50,058 nucleotides of DNA, from positions 60,121-110,178 of the forward strand of contig NZ_LKEH01000025.1 of NCBI RefSeq assembly GCF_001642795.1. The letters are read 5' to 3'. Positions within the stretch are counted from its first letter, which is position 1. The number at the start of each line of letters is the position of its first letter. A program made the position numbers and the translations under genes. The notes under the pieces were generated by a model. It ran no database searches and was not told the origin of the DNA. It saw nothing but the letters and a program-made list of their open reading frames with translations. Of the stretch, positions 1 through 8,817 are shown in pieces. The DNA comes from Pseudomonas viridiflava. GTDB lineage: Bacteria; Pseudomonadota; Gammaproteobacteria; Pseudomonadales; Pseudomonadaceae.

Positions 1-674
1 CTCGCACCAAAAAGGACAACCACTCCATACCCCAGTCCGCCTGCAAGCACCGGACTCATGAATCGCAAGTCCCGAATCAGTACCCTGTACGAGTCGTCCG
101 GTCGAAAGTCTGTCCTTCTGGACGAAATGACTTTTACGAATAACCTGACTGGAATTATCGAGAGCGCACCCGCTACGGCACTAGCGATAAATATCGCTCT
201 CCAGTCCCAGATCGAGTCCAGTACAGCGCCCGCGAACTGCGCCATACCCAGTGACAAGACAAAGCAGATAGAGAGCCAGCTGAATGCGCGCGGCAGTTGT
301 TCAGCGCTGTAGCTATCGCGCAATAACACGCGGGCCATGACTGAAATCCCACCTGCTGCAATGCCTTGAACCACACGGCACATCAGGAACGTTGTCATGT
401 CTATCGACAGCGCGGTACCTGCACTGCCAACTGAAAAAACCATCAACGCCAAAACCAGCGTCCTCCGACTGCCCAGACATGCAGCCAGCTTGCCCCATAA
501 CAACATCGACAAACCCATGCCAATCAGAAAGCTTGACAGCGTCAGAGCCGAAAAATAATCGGGTGCATTGAAAGTCTCTGCTATCGACGGCAGGGACGGC
601 AGATGCAGCGTTATTCCTGACTGTGCAACCAGTACGGCCAGGCAGGGTACCAGCAGGCGACTTTCGATTTTCAT
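1..674 (-). CDS. MFS drug-resistance-type transporter (Bcr/CflA-like), 3' part outside the window
   Basis: The frame opens with ATG at 674 (MKIESRLLVPCLAVLVAQSG) and stays open for 224 codons to the window edge, so the C-terminal half is missing. Visible are several hydrophobic helices separated by short loops, the MFS loop 2-3 signature (LLWGKLAACLGSRRTLVLAL, near residues 59-78) and a conserved helix-4 segment with RVVQGIAAGG (near residues 100-109). Both are typical of Bcr/CflA-type proton-driven exporters in the inner membrane. It begins 13 nt after the stop of the PLP enzyme upstream, so the two are probably co-transcribed and the pump may export that enzyme's product (inference). G+C is lower than in the core genes to the right. 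The substrate cannot be read from sequence. Confidence 0.85.
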   Translation of the reverse strand, partial: MKIESRLLVPCLAVLVAQSGITLHLPSLPSIAETFNAPDYFSALTLSSFLIGMGLSMLLWGKLAACLGSRRTLVLALMVFSVGSAGTALSIDMTTFLMCRVVQGIAAGGISVMARVLLRDSYSAEQLPRAFSWLSICFVLSLGMAQFAGAVLDSIWDWRAIFIASAVAGALSIIPVRLFVKVISSRRTDFRPDDSYRVLIRDLRFMSPVLAGGLGYGVVVLFGA

Positions 675-687
675 GGGGATGATGTTT

Positions 688-1920
688 TTATTGGGTTGCA
701 GGCTTATTGAACTCTGCTGTGCCAAGCGCTTCAGTCAGGCTTTTTAAAAAGTCACTGATCAAGATGTGTGTCATGTCCGCTCGGAGCGTGATTCGTATTG
801 CAGGCTTGTCTTGCGCTACAACGGGGAAGAATACTGTAGACGTAAAAAAACCTTTGTTGGCCAGTTCGGCTGCAATCCGATTTGCAACCTCTGCACTGGA
901 ACACTGGATGAGGCGAATGGCCGAACTGCTGCCTTTCTGTTCTGTGTTAATGATGGAATCAAAATATTGAATGTTGTGCTGTAGCTTCCGCTGCAGTTTT
1001 TCAACTTCGCCATTACGGTGCAACGCTATTGAAGCCCTCCCTGCGCCGATGGCTGCAATGTTAAGACTTTGAGACCAATTGCTTGGTCCTCCGTATCGAT
1101 GAATCAGTTTTTTCTGGCGGTCGTTGCCTAACATCGCTACGCCACCACTTGCGCCAAATGCCTTTCCGAGTGACGCCACGATGATGGTGTTCTCATCAAG
1201 CTCGTCGAGCTTAGACCGTGCGTAGCCTGTTCCTCCTGCTCCTAACGCGGAAATAGCATGCGAATCGTCAAGGTACAGAAATAGCCCGTATTTCTCTTTC
1301 AAATAAATCAGGCTTTCTATCTCTGCCATGCCACCCATGCTATAGACGCCATCGGCAACATAAGCAACCCTGTCATGTGCTTTACATAATGTCTCAAGTT
1401 GCTCCATGTTGTTATGGCTTACTGTCAAAACCGTCGCTTCACCTGCGCACGCCGCCTTCATATGGTTCATTGAATAGTGCGCATGCCTGTCAAAAACCAT
1501 GGTGGGAACCCGGCCGTCGGTAAAGGCGCCTGACGAAAGTAGAGGCAATATGCCTGCGCTGGCTGCACTGCAGGATAAAGTAACATGGCAATGTGCGTTG
1601 AGCCATTCTGACAGCTCGGTTTCATACTCAGCCAAGTTAGATAATTGACAGCGGTTTCGTGAATTGGCTATGCGCAACGTACCGGTTTTCTGGAGTGCTT
1701 GAATCGCGCCGTCGAGCAGTGCCGGGTGATAGTCCAAACCTAAATAGGATGTTGTGCAAAAATGATAAAACGACCTTCCGAATTGATCGTGCAGATAGTT
1801 GTCGTCTTTTACAGTTACGTGGAGACTGGATAGCTTTAGCTTGTCTGCCTCATCCCAGTTGGTTTCTGCCAGACGTATCAAGGTTTGATAATTGCTATGG
1901 CGATTGGCTGTCGAGTTCAT
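688..1920 (-). CDS. PLP-dependent alpha-oxoamine synthase family protein (BioF/KBL/CqsA-like)
   Basis: A 410-residue fold-type I PLP enzyme. The PLP-binding lysine lies in SLGKAFGASGG (K253), and the cofactor-ring aspartate/histidine motif is DDSHAISALGAGGTGY. These features, and the SYLGLDYHP segment near residue 57, are characteristic of alpha-oxoamine synthases. Those enzymes condense an amino acid with an acyl-CoA and release CO2: BioF, 2-amino-3-ketobutyrate CoA ligase, serine palmitoyltransferase, and the CqsA/LqsA signal synthases. It is unlikely to be the housekeeping BioF because no biotin genes are nearby. It is followed 13 nt later by an MFS exporter, suggesting a two-gene small-molecule production/export unit. 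G+C is visibly below the neighbours, in line with horizontal acquisition. Substrate and product are unknown. Confidence 0.8.
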   Translation of the reverse strand: MNSTANRHSNYQTLIRLAETNWDEADKLKLSSLHVTVKDDNYLHDQFGRSFYHFCTTSYLGLDYHPALLDGAIQALQKTGTLRIANSRNRCQLSNLAEYETELSEWLNAHCHVTLSCSAASAGILPLLSSGAFTDGRVPTMVFDRHAHYSMNHMKAACAGEATVLTVSHNNMEQLETLCKAHDRVAYVADGVYSMGGMAEIESLIYLKEKYGLFLYLDDSHAISALGAGGTGYARSKLDELDENTIIVASLGKAFGASGGVAMLGNDRQKKLIHRYGGPSNWSQSLNIAAIGAGRASIALHRNGEVEKLQRKLQHNIQYFDSIINTEQKGSSSAIRLIQCSSAEVANRIAAELANKGFFTSTVFFPVVAQDKPAIRITLRADMTHILISDFLKSLTEALGTAEFNKPATQ

Positions 1921-2296
1921 GCTGCATCCGCTAATTGGAATTTTTCGGTTTGAGCAGCGGTTGATCTCACCAAAAGGAAAAAATAACCGCCAAGACAGCC
2001 ATTCTTTCGCTGGAAAATTTTCATGTATGTCAGACAGATCCGTGCCCAGCGGATAGTGGTGTATTTCCTCTGTAAGAAATATCTTGTTTTACTCGGCTTC
2101 CCGATCAGCAACTCTATGTTCTGCTGACACCTGCGGCGGGCGCATATCACTCTGCCGATTTTGTGATGTTTCAAGGAGGGGCGAGCCGCGCGAAAGCGTC
2201 ATCGTGTTCATCGCCGACGAATTGCGAGAGGAGAAGATTCGGGCCGGGTTCGAAGCGATGGTGGGCTGAGGTCGCTCTCCAGGCCTACTGGCCTGA
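1921..2296. other. Gene-poor stretch with a composition break and a possible 3' gene remnant
   Basis: This is the stretch upstream of the minus-strand PLP enzyme. From 1921 to about 2170 it is A+T-rich with no convincing ORF and probably holds that operon's promoter. At about 2172 the composition jumps to high G+C. On the plus strand from there to a TGA at 2267-2269 an open frame reads like genuine protein (ending SVIVFIADELREEKIRAGFE and then AMVG) but has no start in the same composition. I read it as the last 30 or so codons of a resident gene truncated when the left module arrived. I do not recognise the family. Confidence 0.35.
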
Positions 2297-2866
2297 TCAG
2301 GTGCTGGCTGCCCACCAGTAGGCGGGCAGCGCCACCACTTCACGGGCGATGGAATACAGGTCGCGCCACTCGAAATAACGCGCGTGTGCTGTCGAGACCT
2401 GCATGACTCCGGCCTGCTTAAGGGCGTACTGGCTGCGGGTGACGTGAAAGTATTGAGTGACCACGACTGCGCTGGTGAAGCCTTTGCCTTTCATGATCCC
2501 GGCGCTGTTGATGGCGGTGTCTCGGGTGGTGTTTCCCTGTTCGTCCAGCAGGATCGCTTCCCGCGCAATCTTGCCGTGGTCAACAAGATAGTCTGCCATG
2601 ACGGCCGCTTCGCTGAAGCCTTCCTTGCCTGTGCCGCCGCTGACGATGATGTGGCGAACCAATCCCTGTCGGTAGAGCTCTTCAGCCCTGTCGAGCCTGG
2701 CTCGCAGGCGATCGGACGGCGTCCCGTCCGGGAGCACTTGCGAGCCTAGGACGATGGCGGTGTCGCTGGTTTTGGCGGTGTCGGACAGCCCGTCGATCAC
2801 GATGGCCCCTGCAAACAGCATGAGCAGCATCGGCAGGCTTATCGAAAGGGTGCGCAACAGCTTCAT
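2297..2866 (-). CDS. YdcF/SanA-like DUF218 membrane protein
   Basis: A 189-residue protein starting at ATG 2866, chosen over an in-frame start 45 nt upstream because GGGAG lies 8 nt before it and the protein then opens with an N-terminal membrane anchor (MKLLRTLSISLPMLLMLFAG). The body is a DUF218 domain: TAIVLGSQVLPDGTPSDRLRAR, then VSGGTGKEGFSEAAVMADYL, the NTTRDTAINS segment and VVVTQYFHVTRSQYALKQAG. This Rossmann-like family includes E. coli YdcF, SanA and ElyC, envelope-associated proteins mostly of unsettled biochemistry. It lies downstream of glyA, separated by a strong terminator, so it probably has its own promoter. Confidence 0.8.
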   Translation of the reverse strand: MKLLRTLSISLPMLLMLFAGAIVIDGLSDTAKTSDTAIVLGSQVLPDGTPSDRLRARLDRAEELYRQGLVRHIIVSGGTGKEGFSEAAVMADYLVDHGKIAREAILLDEQGNTTRDTAINSAGIMKGKGFTSAVVVTQYFHVTRSQYALKQAGVMQVSTAHARYFEWRDLYSIAREVVALPAYWWAAST

Positions 2867-2911
2867 GGATCGTCTCCCGATCGGTCGGTGGGCTCTCTGT
2901 AACAGTGTCAC

Positions 2912-2944
2912 AAAAAAGCCCCGGCTCTTTCGAGTCGGGGCTTT
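2912..2944 (-). terminator. Rho-independent terminator of glyA
   Basis: Read on the minus strand, a hairpin with arms AGCCCCGACTC and GAGCCGGGGCT is followed by a run of six T. It starts 25 nt after the glyA stop codon. Confidence 0.85.
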
Positions 2945-2969
2945 GAGTTACTGCGTCAGACGATGTGGA

Positions 2970-4223
2970 TCAAGCGCCGTAGACCGGCAGCTTGGCGCAG
3001 ATGGCCTTGACCTTCTCGCGAACCGCGTCGATCACGGCTTCGTTGTTCAGGTCAGCCAGGATGTCGCAGATCCAGCCAGCCAGTTCCTTGCACTCTGCTT
3101 CCTTGAAGCCACGAGTGGTCACAGCCGGGGTGCCGAAGCGCAGGCCGGAGGTGACGAACGGGGAGCGTGGGTCGTTCGGTACGGAGTTCTTGTTGACGGT
3201 GATGAAGGCGCGGCCCAGGGCAGCGTCGGCATCTTTACCGGAGATGTCCTGCTTGATCAACGAGAGCAGGAACAGGTGGTTTTCAGTACCGCCGGAAACC
3301 ACGTCGAAACCGCGCTCGATGAACACACCGGCCATGGCCTTGGCGTTCTTGACCACTTGCTGCTGATAAGCCTTGAACTCAGGCTGCAGCGCTTCCTTGA
3401 AGCACACGGCCTTGGCCGCGATGACGTGCTCCAGCGGGCCGCCCTGCGAACCCGGGAATACGGCCGAATTCAGCTTCTTCTCGATGTCGGCGTTGGCGCG
3501 AGCCAGGATCAGGCCGCCACGTGGACCGCGCAGGGTCTTGTGAGTGGTGGTGGTCACGACGTCGGCGAACGGCACCGGGTTCGGGTAGACACCAGCGGCG
3601 ACCAGACCGGCCACGTGGGCCATGTCGACGAACAGGTACGCACCGACCTTGTCAGCGATGGCGCGGAAGCGTGGGAAATCCAGGATCTGCGAGTAGGCAG
3701 AGAAACCGGCCACGATCATTTTCGGCTTGTGCTCGACGGCCAGACGCTCGACTTCGTCGTAGTCGATCATGCCGTTGGCATCGATGCCGTACTGCACAGC
3801 GTTGTACAGCTTGCCGGAGGACGAAACGCTGGCGCCGTGGGTCAGGTGACCGCCGTGGGCCAGGCTCATGCCCAGAATGGTGTCGCCGCCCTGCAGCAAC
3901 GCGAGGTACACAGCGGAGTTGGCCTGCGAGCCGGCGTGTGGCTGAACGTTGGCGTAATCGGCGCCGAACAGTTCCTTGGCACGGTCGATGGCCAGTTGCT
4001 CGATCACGTCGACGTATTCACAGCCGCCGTAGTAGCGCTTGCCTGGGTAGCCTTCGGCGTACTTGTTGGTCAGGACCGAGCCCTGAGCTTCCATGACGGC
4101 CGGACTGGTGTAGTTTTCCGAGGCAATCAGCTCGATGTGTTCTTCCTGACGCAGAGCTTCTTGCTCCATGGCGGCAAACAGATCGGCGTCGTACTTCGCG
4201 AGAGTCAAATCACGGCTGAACAT
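2970..4223 (-). CDS. glyA: Serine hydroxymethyltransferase
   Basis: A 417-residue cytosolic PLP enzyme that interconverts serine and glycine while charging tetrahydrofolate with one-carbon units. The start is ATG 4223 ([20 protein letters not shown]) with GAGG 8 nt upstream; an in-frame ATG four codons earlier lacks this spacing. Diagnostic segments are [19 protein letters not shown] near residue 32, the PLP-lysine motif [14 protein letters not shown] with K229, and [14 protein letters not shown] near residue 360. Length is that of bacterial SHMTs. P. aeruginosa has several glyA copies, and this one sits beside a morA-like gene as PA4602 (glyA3) does, as far as I remember. It ends in its own terminator and has a plausible sigma-70 promoter at 4260-4288. 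Confidence 0.97.
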   Translation of the reverse strand: MFSRDLTLAKYDADLFAAMEQEALRQEEHIELIASENYTSPAVMEAQGSVLTNKYAEGYPGKRYYGGCEYVDVIEQLAIDRAKELFGADYANVQPHAGSQANSAVYLALLQGGDTILGMSLAHGGHLTHGASVSSSGKLYNAVQYGIDANGMIDYDEVERLAVEHKPKMIVAGFSAYSQILDFPRFRAIADKVGAYLFVDMAHVAGLVAAGVYPNPVPFADVVTTTTHKTLRGPRGGLILARANADIEKKLNSAVFPGSQGGPLEHVIAAKAVCFKEALQPEFKAYQQQVVKNAKAMAGVFIERGFDVVSGGTENHLFLLSLIKQDISGKDADAALGRAFITVNKNSVPNDPRSPFVTSGLRFGTPAVTTRGFKEAECKELAGWICDILADLNNEAVIDAVREKVKAICAKLPVYGA

Positions 4224-4259
4224 GGCAGTCCTCAAGGGGGCATGGCGGAAAAGGGGGGC

Positions 4260-4288
4260 ATTCTAACCCATCGGGTTTTATCTGGCAT
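4260..4288 (-). promoter_or_regulatory. Candidate sigma-70 promoter of glyA
   Basis: On the minus strand, ATGCCA (4288-4283) and TAGAAT (4265-4260) are separated by 17 nt. The -10 box matches the consensus at 5 of 6 positions and the -35 box at 4 of 6. It lies 36 nt upstream of the glyA ATG. Confidence 0.45.
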
Positions 4289-4438
4289 ATGAAAGGCAGT
4301 CATGTGCCGGATGAATGGGGTGCAGCTTGGGGCCGGCTGAGGGCTGCCAAGCTCTGGCACTACACCGAACTGAAACAGGTCTGGCTGGCTGAACACGTGC
4401 CCGTAGACATAGCGCTGTCGTGAAGCGAACACAGGACT

Positions 4439-4524
4439 GTGGGAGGCGGCTTGCCGGCGATGCAGTCGACGCGGTATGTCAGGAAAATCGCGTCATCGTT
4501 TATCGCCGGCAAGCCGCCTCCCAC
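4439..4524. repeat. REP palindrome pair (BIME-like)
   Basis: Two 23-nt arms (4439-4461 and 4502-4524) are exact reverse complements, beginning GTGGGAGGCGGCTTGCCGG, with a 40-nt spacer. The same arms recur at 19640-19725 and 24845-24930, always between genes. A further half-copy (GCGCCTCCCAC) is at 4570-4580. These are typical Pseudomonas intergenic REP sequences. Confidence 0.85.
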
Positions 4525-4597
4525 GGTCCGTTGTTTGCAGCGCGACAGCGTTACGTCGAAGACGTGGTGGCGCCTCCCACAGGGTCTGCAGTCCCTC

Positions 4598-7500
4598 TCA
4601 ATCCAGCATGAACAACGCATCGTTGCTGAATTGCGCCTCGAACTGGCTGGCGGGCATCGGGCGGCCGAAGAGGTAGCCTTGTACTTCGTCGCAGCCGTGT
4701 TCGCGCAGGAAGTCCAGTTGCTCCTGGGTTTCCACGCCTTCGGCGATGACCGCCAGGTTCAGGCTGTGGGCCATGGCGATGATCGCGCGGGCGATCTGTG
4801 CGTCCTGTTCGCCGGAGGGCAGGCCGTCGACGAAGGTGCGGTCGATCTTCAACACATCGATGGGGAACTGCTTGAGGTAGTTCAGCGACGAGTACCCCGT
4901 ACCGAAGTCATCCACCGCAATGCTCAACCCCAGATTCTTCAGCCCGTCGAGTATCTGCATGGCTTCGTTGACCTCGCGCATCAGAATGCTTTCGGTCAGT
5001 TCCAGTTCCAGGCACGCAGGGGGCAGGCCGACGGTGTGCAGAATGCTGGCGATGCGTTTGCCAAGTTGGCCGTCCGAGAACTGCCGGGCCGAGATATTCA
5101 CGGACACTTTCGGCACGCGAACTTTTGCCTGATGCCATTTCTTCAACTGGGTGCAGGCTTCGGTCAGGACCCAGTCGCCGACTTCGACCACCAGCCCCAG
5201 TTCTTCAAGCACCGGAATGAAGTCGTTCGGCGGCACCAGACCACGGCGGGGATGGCGCCAGCGCAGCAAGGCCTCGGTCCCGGTCAGGCGTTTGCCATCG
5301 CCGCTGAACTGCGGCTGGTAGTACAGCGTAAATTCCTGTTGTTCCAGCGCATGACGCAGATCGCTTTCCAGCTCCAGACGCTCCAGCGCCGAGGCGTTCA
5401 TGTCGGCCTGATAGAACTGAAAGTTGTTCTTGCCGCGCTCCTTGGCGTGATACATCGCCGTATCGGCGTTCTTCATCAACTGGCTCAGCTCATCGCCGTC
5501 CTGCGGGCTCAGGGCGATGCCGATACTGGCGGTCACAAAAAACTCGCGTCCCTCCAGCACGAACGGGGTCACCAGACTGGTGAGGATTTTCTCGGCGACA
5601 TGAATGGCGCGGTTCAAGGCGCTTTCCCGGGTCGGACCTGGCTGCAGCAACAGGGTGAACTCATCGCCGCCCATGCGCGCAACCGTATCGTCGTCCGTAA
5701 CGCAGGCCAGCAGGCGTGTGGCCATCTCCTGGAGCATGCGATCCCCCGCAGCATGGCCCAGGGAGTCGTTGATCGGTTTGAAACGGTCCAGATCGAGGAA
5801 CATCAGCACGACCCAGGCCTGTTGCCGCTCGGCCTGCTGCAACGCCGAATGCAGGCGGTCCTGGAACAGCGTGCGGTTGGGCAGGTGGGTCAGGGCATCG
5901 TAGTAGGCCAGGCGATGGATGCGTTCTTCGCTGGCCTTGCGCTCACTGATATCACTGAAGAAGCACACGTAGCTCGCCAGATCGCCTTCATCGTCCACCA
6001 CCGCCGTGATGCCGACCCATGCCGGGTAATGCTCGCCGTTGCGCCGCTTCAGCCTGACCTCGCCCTCCCAGGTGCCGCTCTGGTTGAGTTGCCTGATGAC
6101 GTAGCGCAGGTGTGCTTCCTGTTCCGCTTCCACCGTCAGCATGCCGGGCAACTGATCGAGTACCTGAGCCACTTCGTAGCCGCTGACCCGGGTGAACGCT
6201 TCGTTGGCCTGCACGATGTAGCCTGCGGGATCGGTGATCAGAATGGCCGACGTGGAGTGTTCAAATACGGTGGCAGCCATGCGCAGGTCTTTTTCCGCGC
6301 GGCGCTGCTGGCTGATGTCGCGGCCAACCCCGAGAAGCCCCTCGAAATTGTCGTGCTCGTCCCAGACCAGCACCATGCGCAGTTCGACCGGTACCTTGCG
6401 GCCGTCGGCCCGCAGGCAGTCGAACACGAACAGACGCGGCGTGTTGTCGCTGCGCAACTTCGCCAGTTCTTCCGGCTTGTCGAGAACTTTGCGGATGTTG
6501 CGGATCAGCGCATCGAACCCCGTCAACTGTTGCGGGTTGGCAACGGTCACGCCCCAGCCGTGAGCGAGAATCCAGTCGGCGGTGTAGCCCAGCACGCTCT
6601 GAACCGAGGGGCTCACGTAATTGGGCTCGAGCTGATTGTCGGTGGAGAAAATCACGTCGCTGATGCTCTCGGCAAGCATCCGATAACGCTGTTCGCTGTC
6701 ACGCAAGGACTGGCTGGACGTGACCTGATCGGTAATGTCCTTGGCAACGCCGATGATGCGTGTCACCAGGTTCTGGCTATCCCGCGCCAGCGCCTGCTCG
6801 CGAATGTCGAAGCAGCGCCACTGGTTATCACAGTCGCGGAAGCGCAGGACACATTGCAGCAGTTCGTTGTGCCCGTGATGACGCTGGCGCAGACGCATGT
6901 CCTGATAGGGTTTTGCGTCTTCCGGATGGAGCAGGATTTCCCAGAAGAACTCGCCCATCCCGTGCAGTTCCGACTTGCTGTAACCCAGCGTCTTGCCGAG
7001 ATGGTGGTTGCTGTAGATCATCCGCTGGCTGAGCACATCCTGCACGTAGAGGTGGTCCGGCACGGTGCGGACCACATCGGACCAGAAGCTTTCACGGTCC
7101 AGCAACGACAGTTCGATCTGTTTGCGGCTGGTGATATCGCCAATGCTGAGAATCACGGCATCGAAGTCGGCGGGACTTTCCGGAAGCCTGAGCACCAGCC
7201 ACAGGTGTTGATCCTGGCCGTCCTCGCGGGTTCGGCGGATTTCCAGTTCCAGTCGTGGCTGTTTGTCGAGCACCGCGCGGATTATTTGAATGCCGATGCC
7301 GTGACGAGTGCGCGACTCGCCTTCGATCAGTTGCTGCCAGGCCTGCTCGCCGCATTCGACGTTCAGCAGGCCCAGAGCAACGTCATTCACCTCGTTGATC
7401 CGCAGCTGTTGCAGCAGCCGGTCAAGCAGGCCCGGCTGGTTCTTCAGCAGCAGGTCGAGGTCTTCGCAGGTCCGGATCTGCAGGGTTTCCAGGCGGCCCG

Positions 7501-8494
7501 GCAGGCTGGACATGTCCAGGACACAGATCGCAACGCCAGCACCTTCGAAGATATCCCGGTAGCGGCGGCGGCTTTCCAGCAGTTGACGCTGCCTGCCCCG
7601 CAGGCTCAGGAGGGCAATGAGTGGCAGAATCGAAAACAGCAGGCCGATGATGCATTTGCCCACGAGAGGCGCCAGCAGGTCCTGGCGAGCCTTGTGTGCA
7701 TCGAAAAGTCCACGCAGCTGCCAGTCGCTGTTGCCCAGAGGCTGAAGCAGGACGGTCTCTGCATGGCCGGTGTCCGTGACGTTGTCAGGCAGCGTCTCGC
7801 GCAGTATCACCTGCTGAGTGACACGTTTTTCCAGCCGCCACAGATGCTGGAAATCCTGCGTCGGTTGCTGGATGAAACCCTTGAGGGCGTCGGGCAGCAT
7901 GCGCACGGCCCAATAGTTGCCGGTTGTGCCTGCGCTCTGGCGCAACAGCAGATAGATCTGTGAACCGTCCTCATTGCTGGTGTAGTAGAAAGGACGGCCA
8001 GTGGCCTGCTTCAGCGCACTTTTCAACAGCGTGGCATCGCTGCTCATGTCGGCGCTGTCCCTGATGACCTCGCCGTTGGGGGCGAGGCTGACAACGCTGC
8101 GCAATGTCGGCAAGGCTGCGCGCAGCGCGCTCATTGGCGTCGCCTGTTCGGGCTTGTCTTCGCCTGACTGGATTTCCTCCAGCAGATTCATCGCAATCTG
8201 GGCGTTGAGCGCCATGTTCAGACTGATCCGGTCGCAAAGCTGTGTCGCGTAATCGAGGCTGCGCTGGCGCTGGCGTTCCTGGGTCTGATGGAATTGTTCG
8301 ATAAGTTCCCAGAGCAGCAGCGCGATCATCAGCAACACCAACGTCGCCAGCACCCCCTTCAGTGAGCCGCGCAGAGGCCTGACGGTACTGCTTTTGGCGA
8401 TACGCGATGGTGAAGAAGTCGTTGATGTGGGCAAGTCGTTGTTCCTGACTACTGGACTGAAGCAGCGATGCACTATGCAATATAAGCTGGCCAC
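4598..8494 (-). CDS. morA: Membrane PAS-GGDEF-EAL c-di-GMP protein, MorA-like
   Basis: About 1298 residues from a GTG at 8494. A GTG at 8473 is an alternative; neither has a clear Shine-Dalgarno, so the start is uncertain. Layout: membrane helix near 48-67, periplasmic sensor region to about 275, second helix near 278-298, several PAS/PAC units across roughly 310-830, GGDEF (RMGGDEF near 941) and EAL ([13 protein letters not shown] near 1073). The EAL domain keeps [32 protein letters not shown] and EGVETQEQ, so phosphodiesterase activity is likely; the intact GGDEF suggests cyclase activity as well. The residues where the RxxD inhibitory site would lie read TDDD, so product inhibition may be missing. 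MorA in P. putida and P. aeruginosa controls motility and biofilm and has this architecture next to a glyA gene; the gene name rests on that. Confidence 0.8.
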   Translation of the reverse strand: MASLYCIVHRCFSPVVRNNDLPTSTTSSPSRIAKSSTVRPLRGSLKGVLATLVLLMIALLLWELIEQFHQTQERQRQRSLDYATQLCDRISLNMALNAQIAMNLLEEIQSGEDKPEQATPMSALRAALPTLRSVVSLAPNGEVIRDSADMSSDATLLKSALKQATGRPFYYTSNEDGSQIYLLLRQSAGTTGNYWAVRMLPDALKGFIQQPTQDFQHLWRLEKRVTQQVILRETLPDNVTDTGHAETVLLQPLGNSDWQLRGLFDAHKARQDLLAPLVGKCIIGLLFSILPLIALLSLRGRQRQLLESRRRYRDIFEGAGVAICVLDMSSLPGRLETLQIRTCEDLDLLLKNQPGLLDRLLQQLRINEVNDVALGLLNVECGEQAWQQLIEGESRTRHGIGIQIIRAVLDKQPRLELEIRRTREDGQDQHLWLVLRLPESPADFDAVILSIGDITSRKQIELSLLDRESFWSDVVRTVPDHLYVQDVLSQRMIYSNHHLGKTLGYSKSELHGMGEFFWEILLHPEDAKPYQDMRLRQRHHGHNELLQCVLRFRDCDNQWRCFDIREQALARDSQNLVTRIIGVAKDITDQVTSSQSLRDSEQRYRMLAESISDVIFSTDNQLEPNYVSPSVQSVLGYTADWILAHGWGVTVANPQQLTGFDALIRNIRKVLDKPEELAKLRSDNTPRLFVFDCLRADGRKVPVELRMVLVWDEHDNFEGLLGVGRDISQQRRAEKDLRMAATVFEHSTSAILITDPAGYIVQANEAFTRVSGYEVAQVLDQLPGMLTVEAEQEAHLRYVIRQLNQSGTWEGEVRLKRRNGEHYPAWVGITAVVDDEGDLASYVCFFSDISERKASEERIHRLAYYDALTHLPNRTLFQDRLHSALQQAERQQAWVVLMFLDLDRFKPINDSLGHAAGDRMLQEMATRLLACVTDDDTVARMGGDEFTLLLQPGPTRESALNRAIHVAEKILTSLVTPFVLEGREFFVTASIGIALSPQDGDELSQLMKNADTAMYHAKERGKNNFQFYQADMNASALERLELESDLRHALEQQEFTLYYQPQFSGDGKRLTGTEALLRWRHPRRGLVPPNDFIPVLEELGLVVEVGDWVLTEACTQLKKWHQAKVRVPKVSVNISARQFSDGQLGKRIASILHTVGLPPACLELELTESILMREVNEAMQILDGLKNLGLSIAVDDFGTGYSSLNYLKQFPIDVLKIDRTFVDGLPSGEQDAQIARAIIAMAHSLNLAVIAEGVETQEQLDFLREHGCDEVQGYLFGRPMPASQFEAQFSNDALFMLD

Positions 8495-8817
8495 CCAAAA
8501 GGGCGGCTAGCATGCCTTGAGTTGTGGCAGAGTGCCAGTCCCGCTGGGCCGGATGGTTTGCCCTGCAGGCCGCATTCGGGTAGCTTTGCGCAACGCGCGA
8601 TTACAGCCCGACTCCTGCATGAGTGACTCCACTGTGTGCAAACAAGACCCAGCTTCATAGCTGCCCAGGCACACGAGTCTGCTCACTGCCTGTTCTGATT
8701 CAAGGCGTGGAACGCTCATGCGGCAAGTCTGAAAGACAAATAAAAGCTTTTTTTCGGTCGGGGCTTTAAGCTCGCGTCCCAGATCGGTCCTTATCACAGA
8801 CACCAGGTTTTCATTCC
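8495..8817. other. Divergent intergenic region between the morA-like gene and ettA
   Basis: 323 nt between two outward-facing genes, so both promoters should lie here, but I see no box pair good enough to report. An A+T-rich tract at about 8738-8760 (including TTTTTTT) stands out. Short open frames are present but do not read like protein. Confidence 0.5.

Larger units (their letters stand above)
4224..4597. other. Intergenic region: glyA promoter and REP elements
   Basis: 374 nt between the morA-like gene and glyA, both on the minus strand. It holds the glyA leader and promoter at the low-coordinate end and an inverted pair of REP palindromes at 4439-4524 plus a REP half at 4570-4580. No ORF here reads like protein. 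Confidence 0.7.

Noticed and set aside
1917..2174. 85-codon minus-strand ORF overlapping the start of the PLP enzyme by 4 nt
   Set aside because: The ATGA overlap is attractive, but the translation is rich in Cys/Arg and lacks any coherent pattern; probably chance in the promoter region.
4439..4580. Repeats that might suggest a CRISPR array
   Set aside because: Arms are inverted, only two or three per site and dispersed; these are REP elements.
4439..7963. Very long plus-strand ORF (1174 codons) opposite the morA-like gene
   Set aside because: It is the antisense frame of a clear PAS-GGDEF-EAL gene; its translation shows no domain and mirrors the codon bias of the real strand.
7971..8513. 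180-codon minus-strand ORF at the start of the morA-like gene in another frame, suggesting a frameshifted start
   Set aside because: The first 40 codons look plausible, but the main frame already provides a cytoplasmic N-terminus and a membrane helix, and the alternative frame soon becomes non-protein-like.
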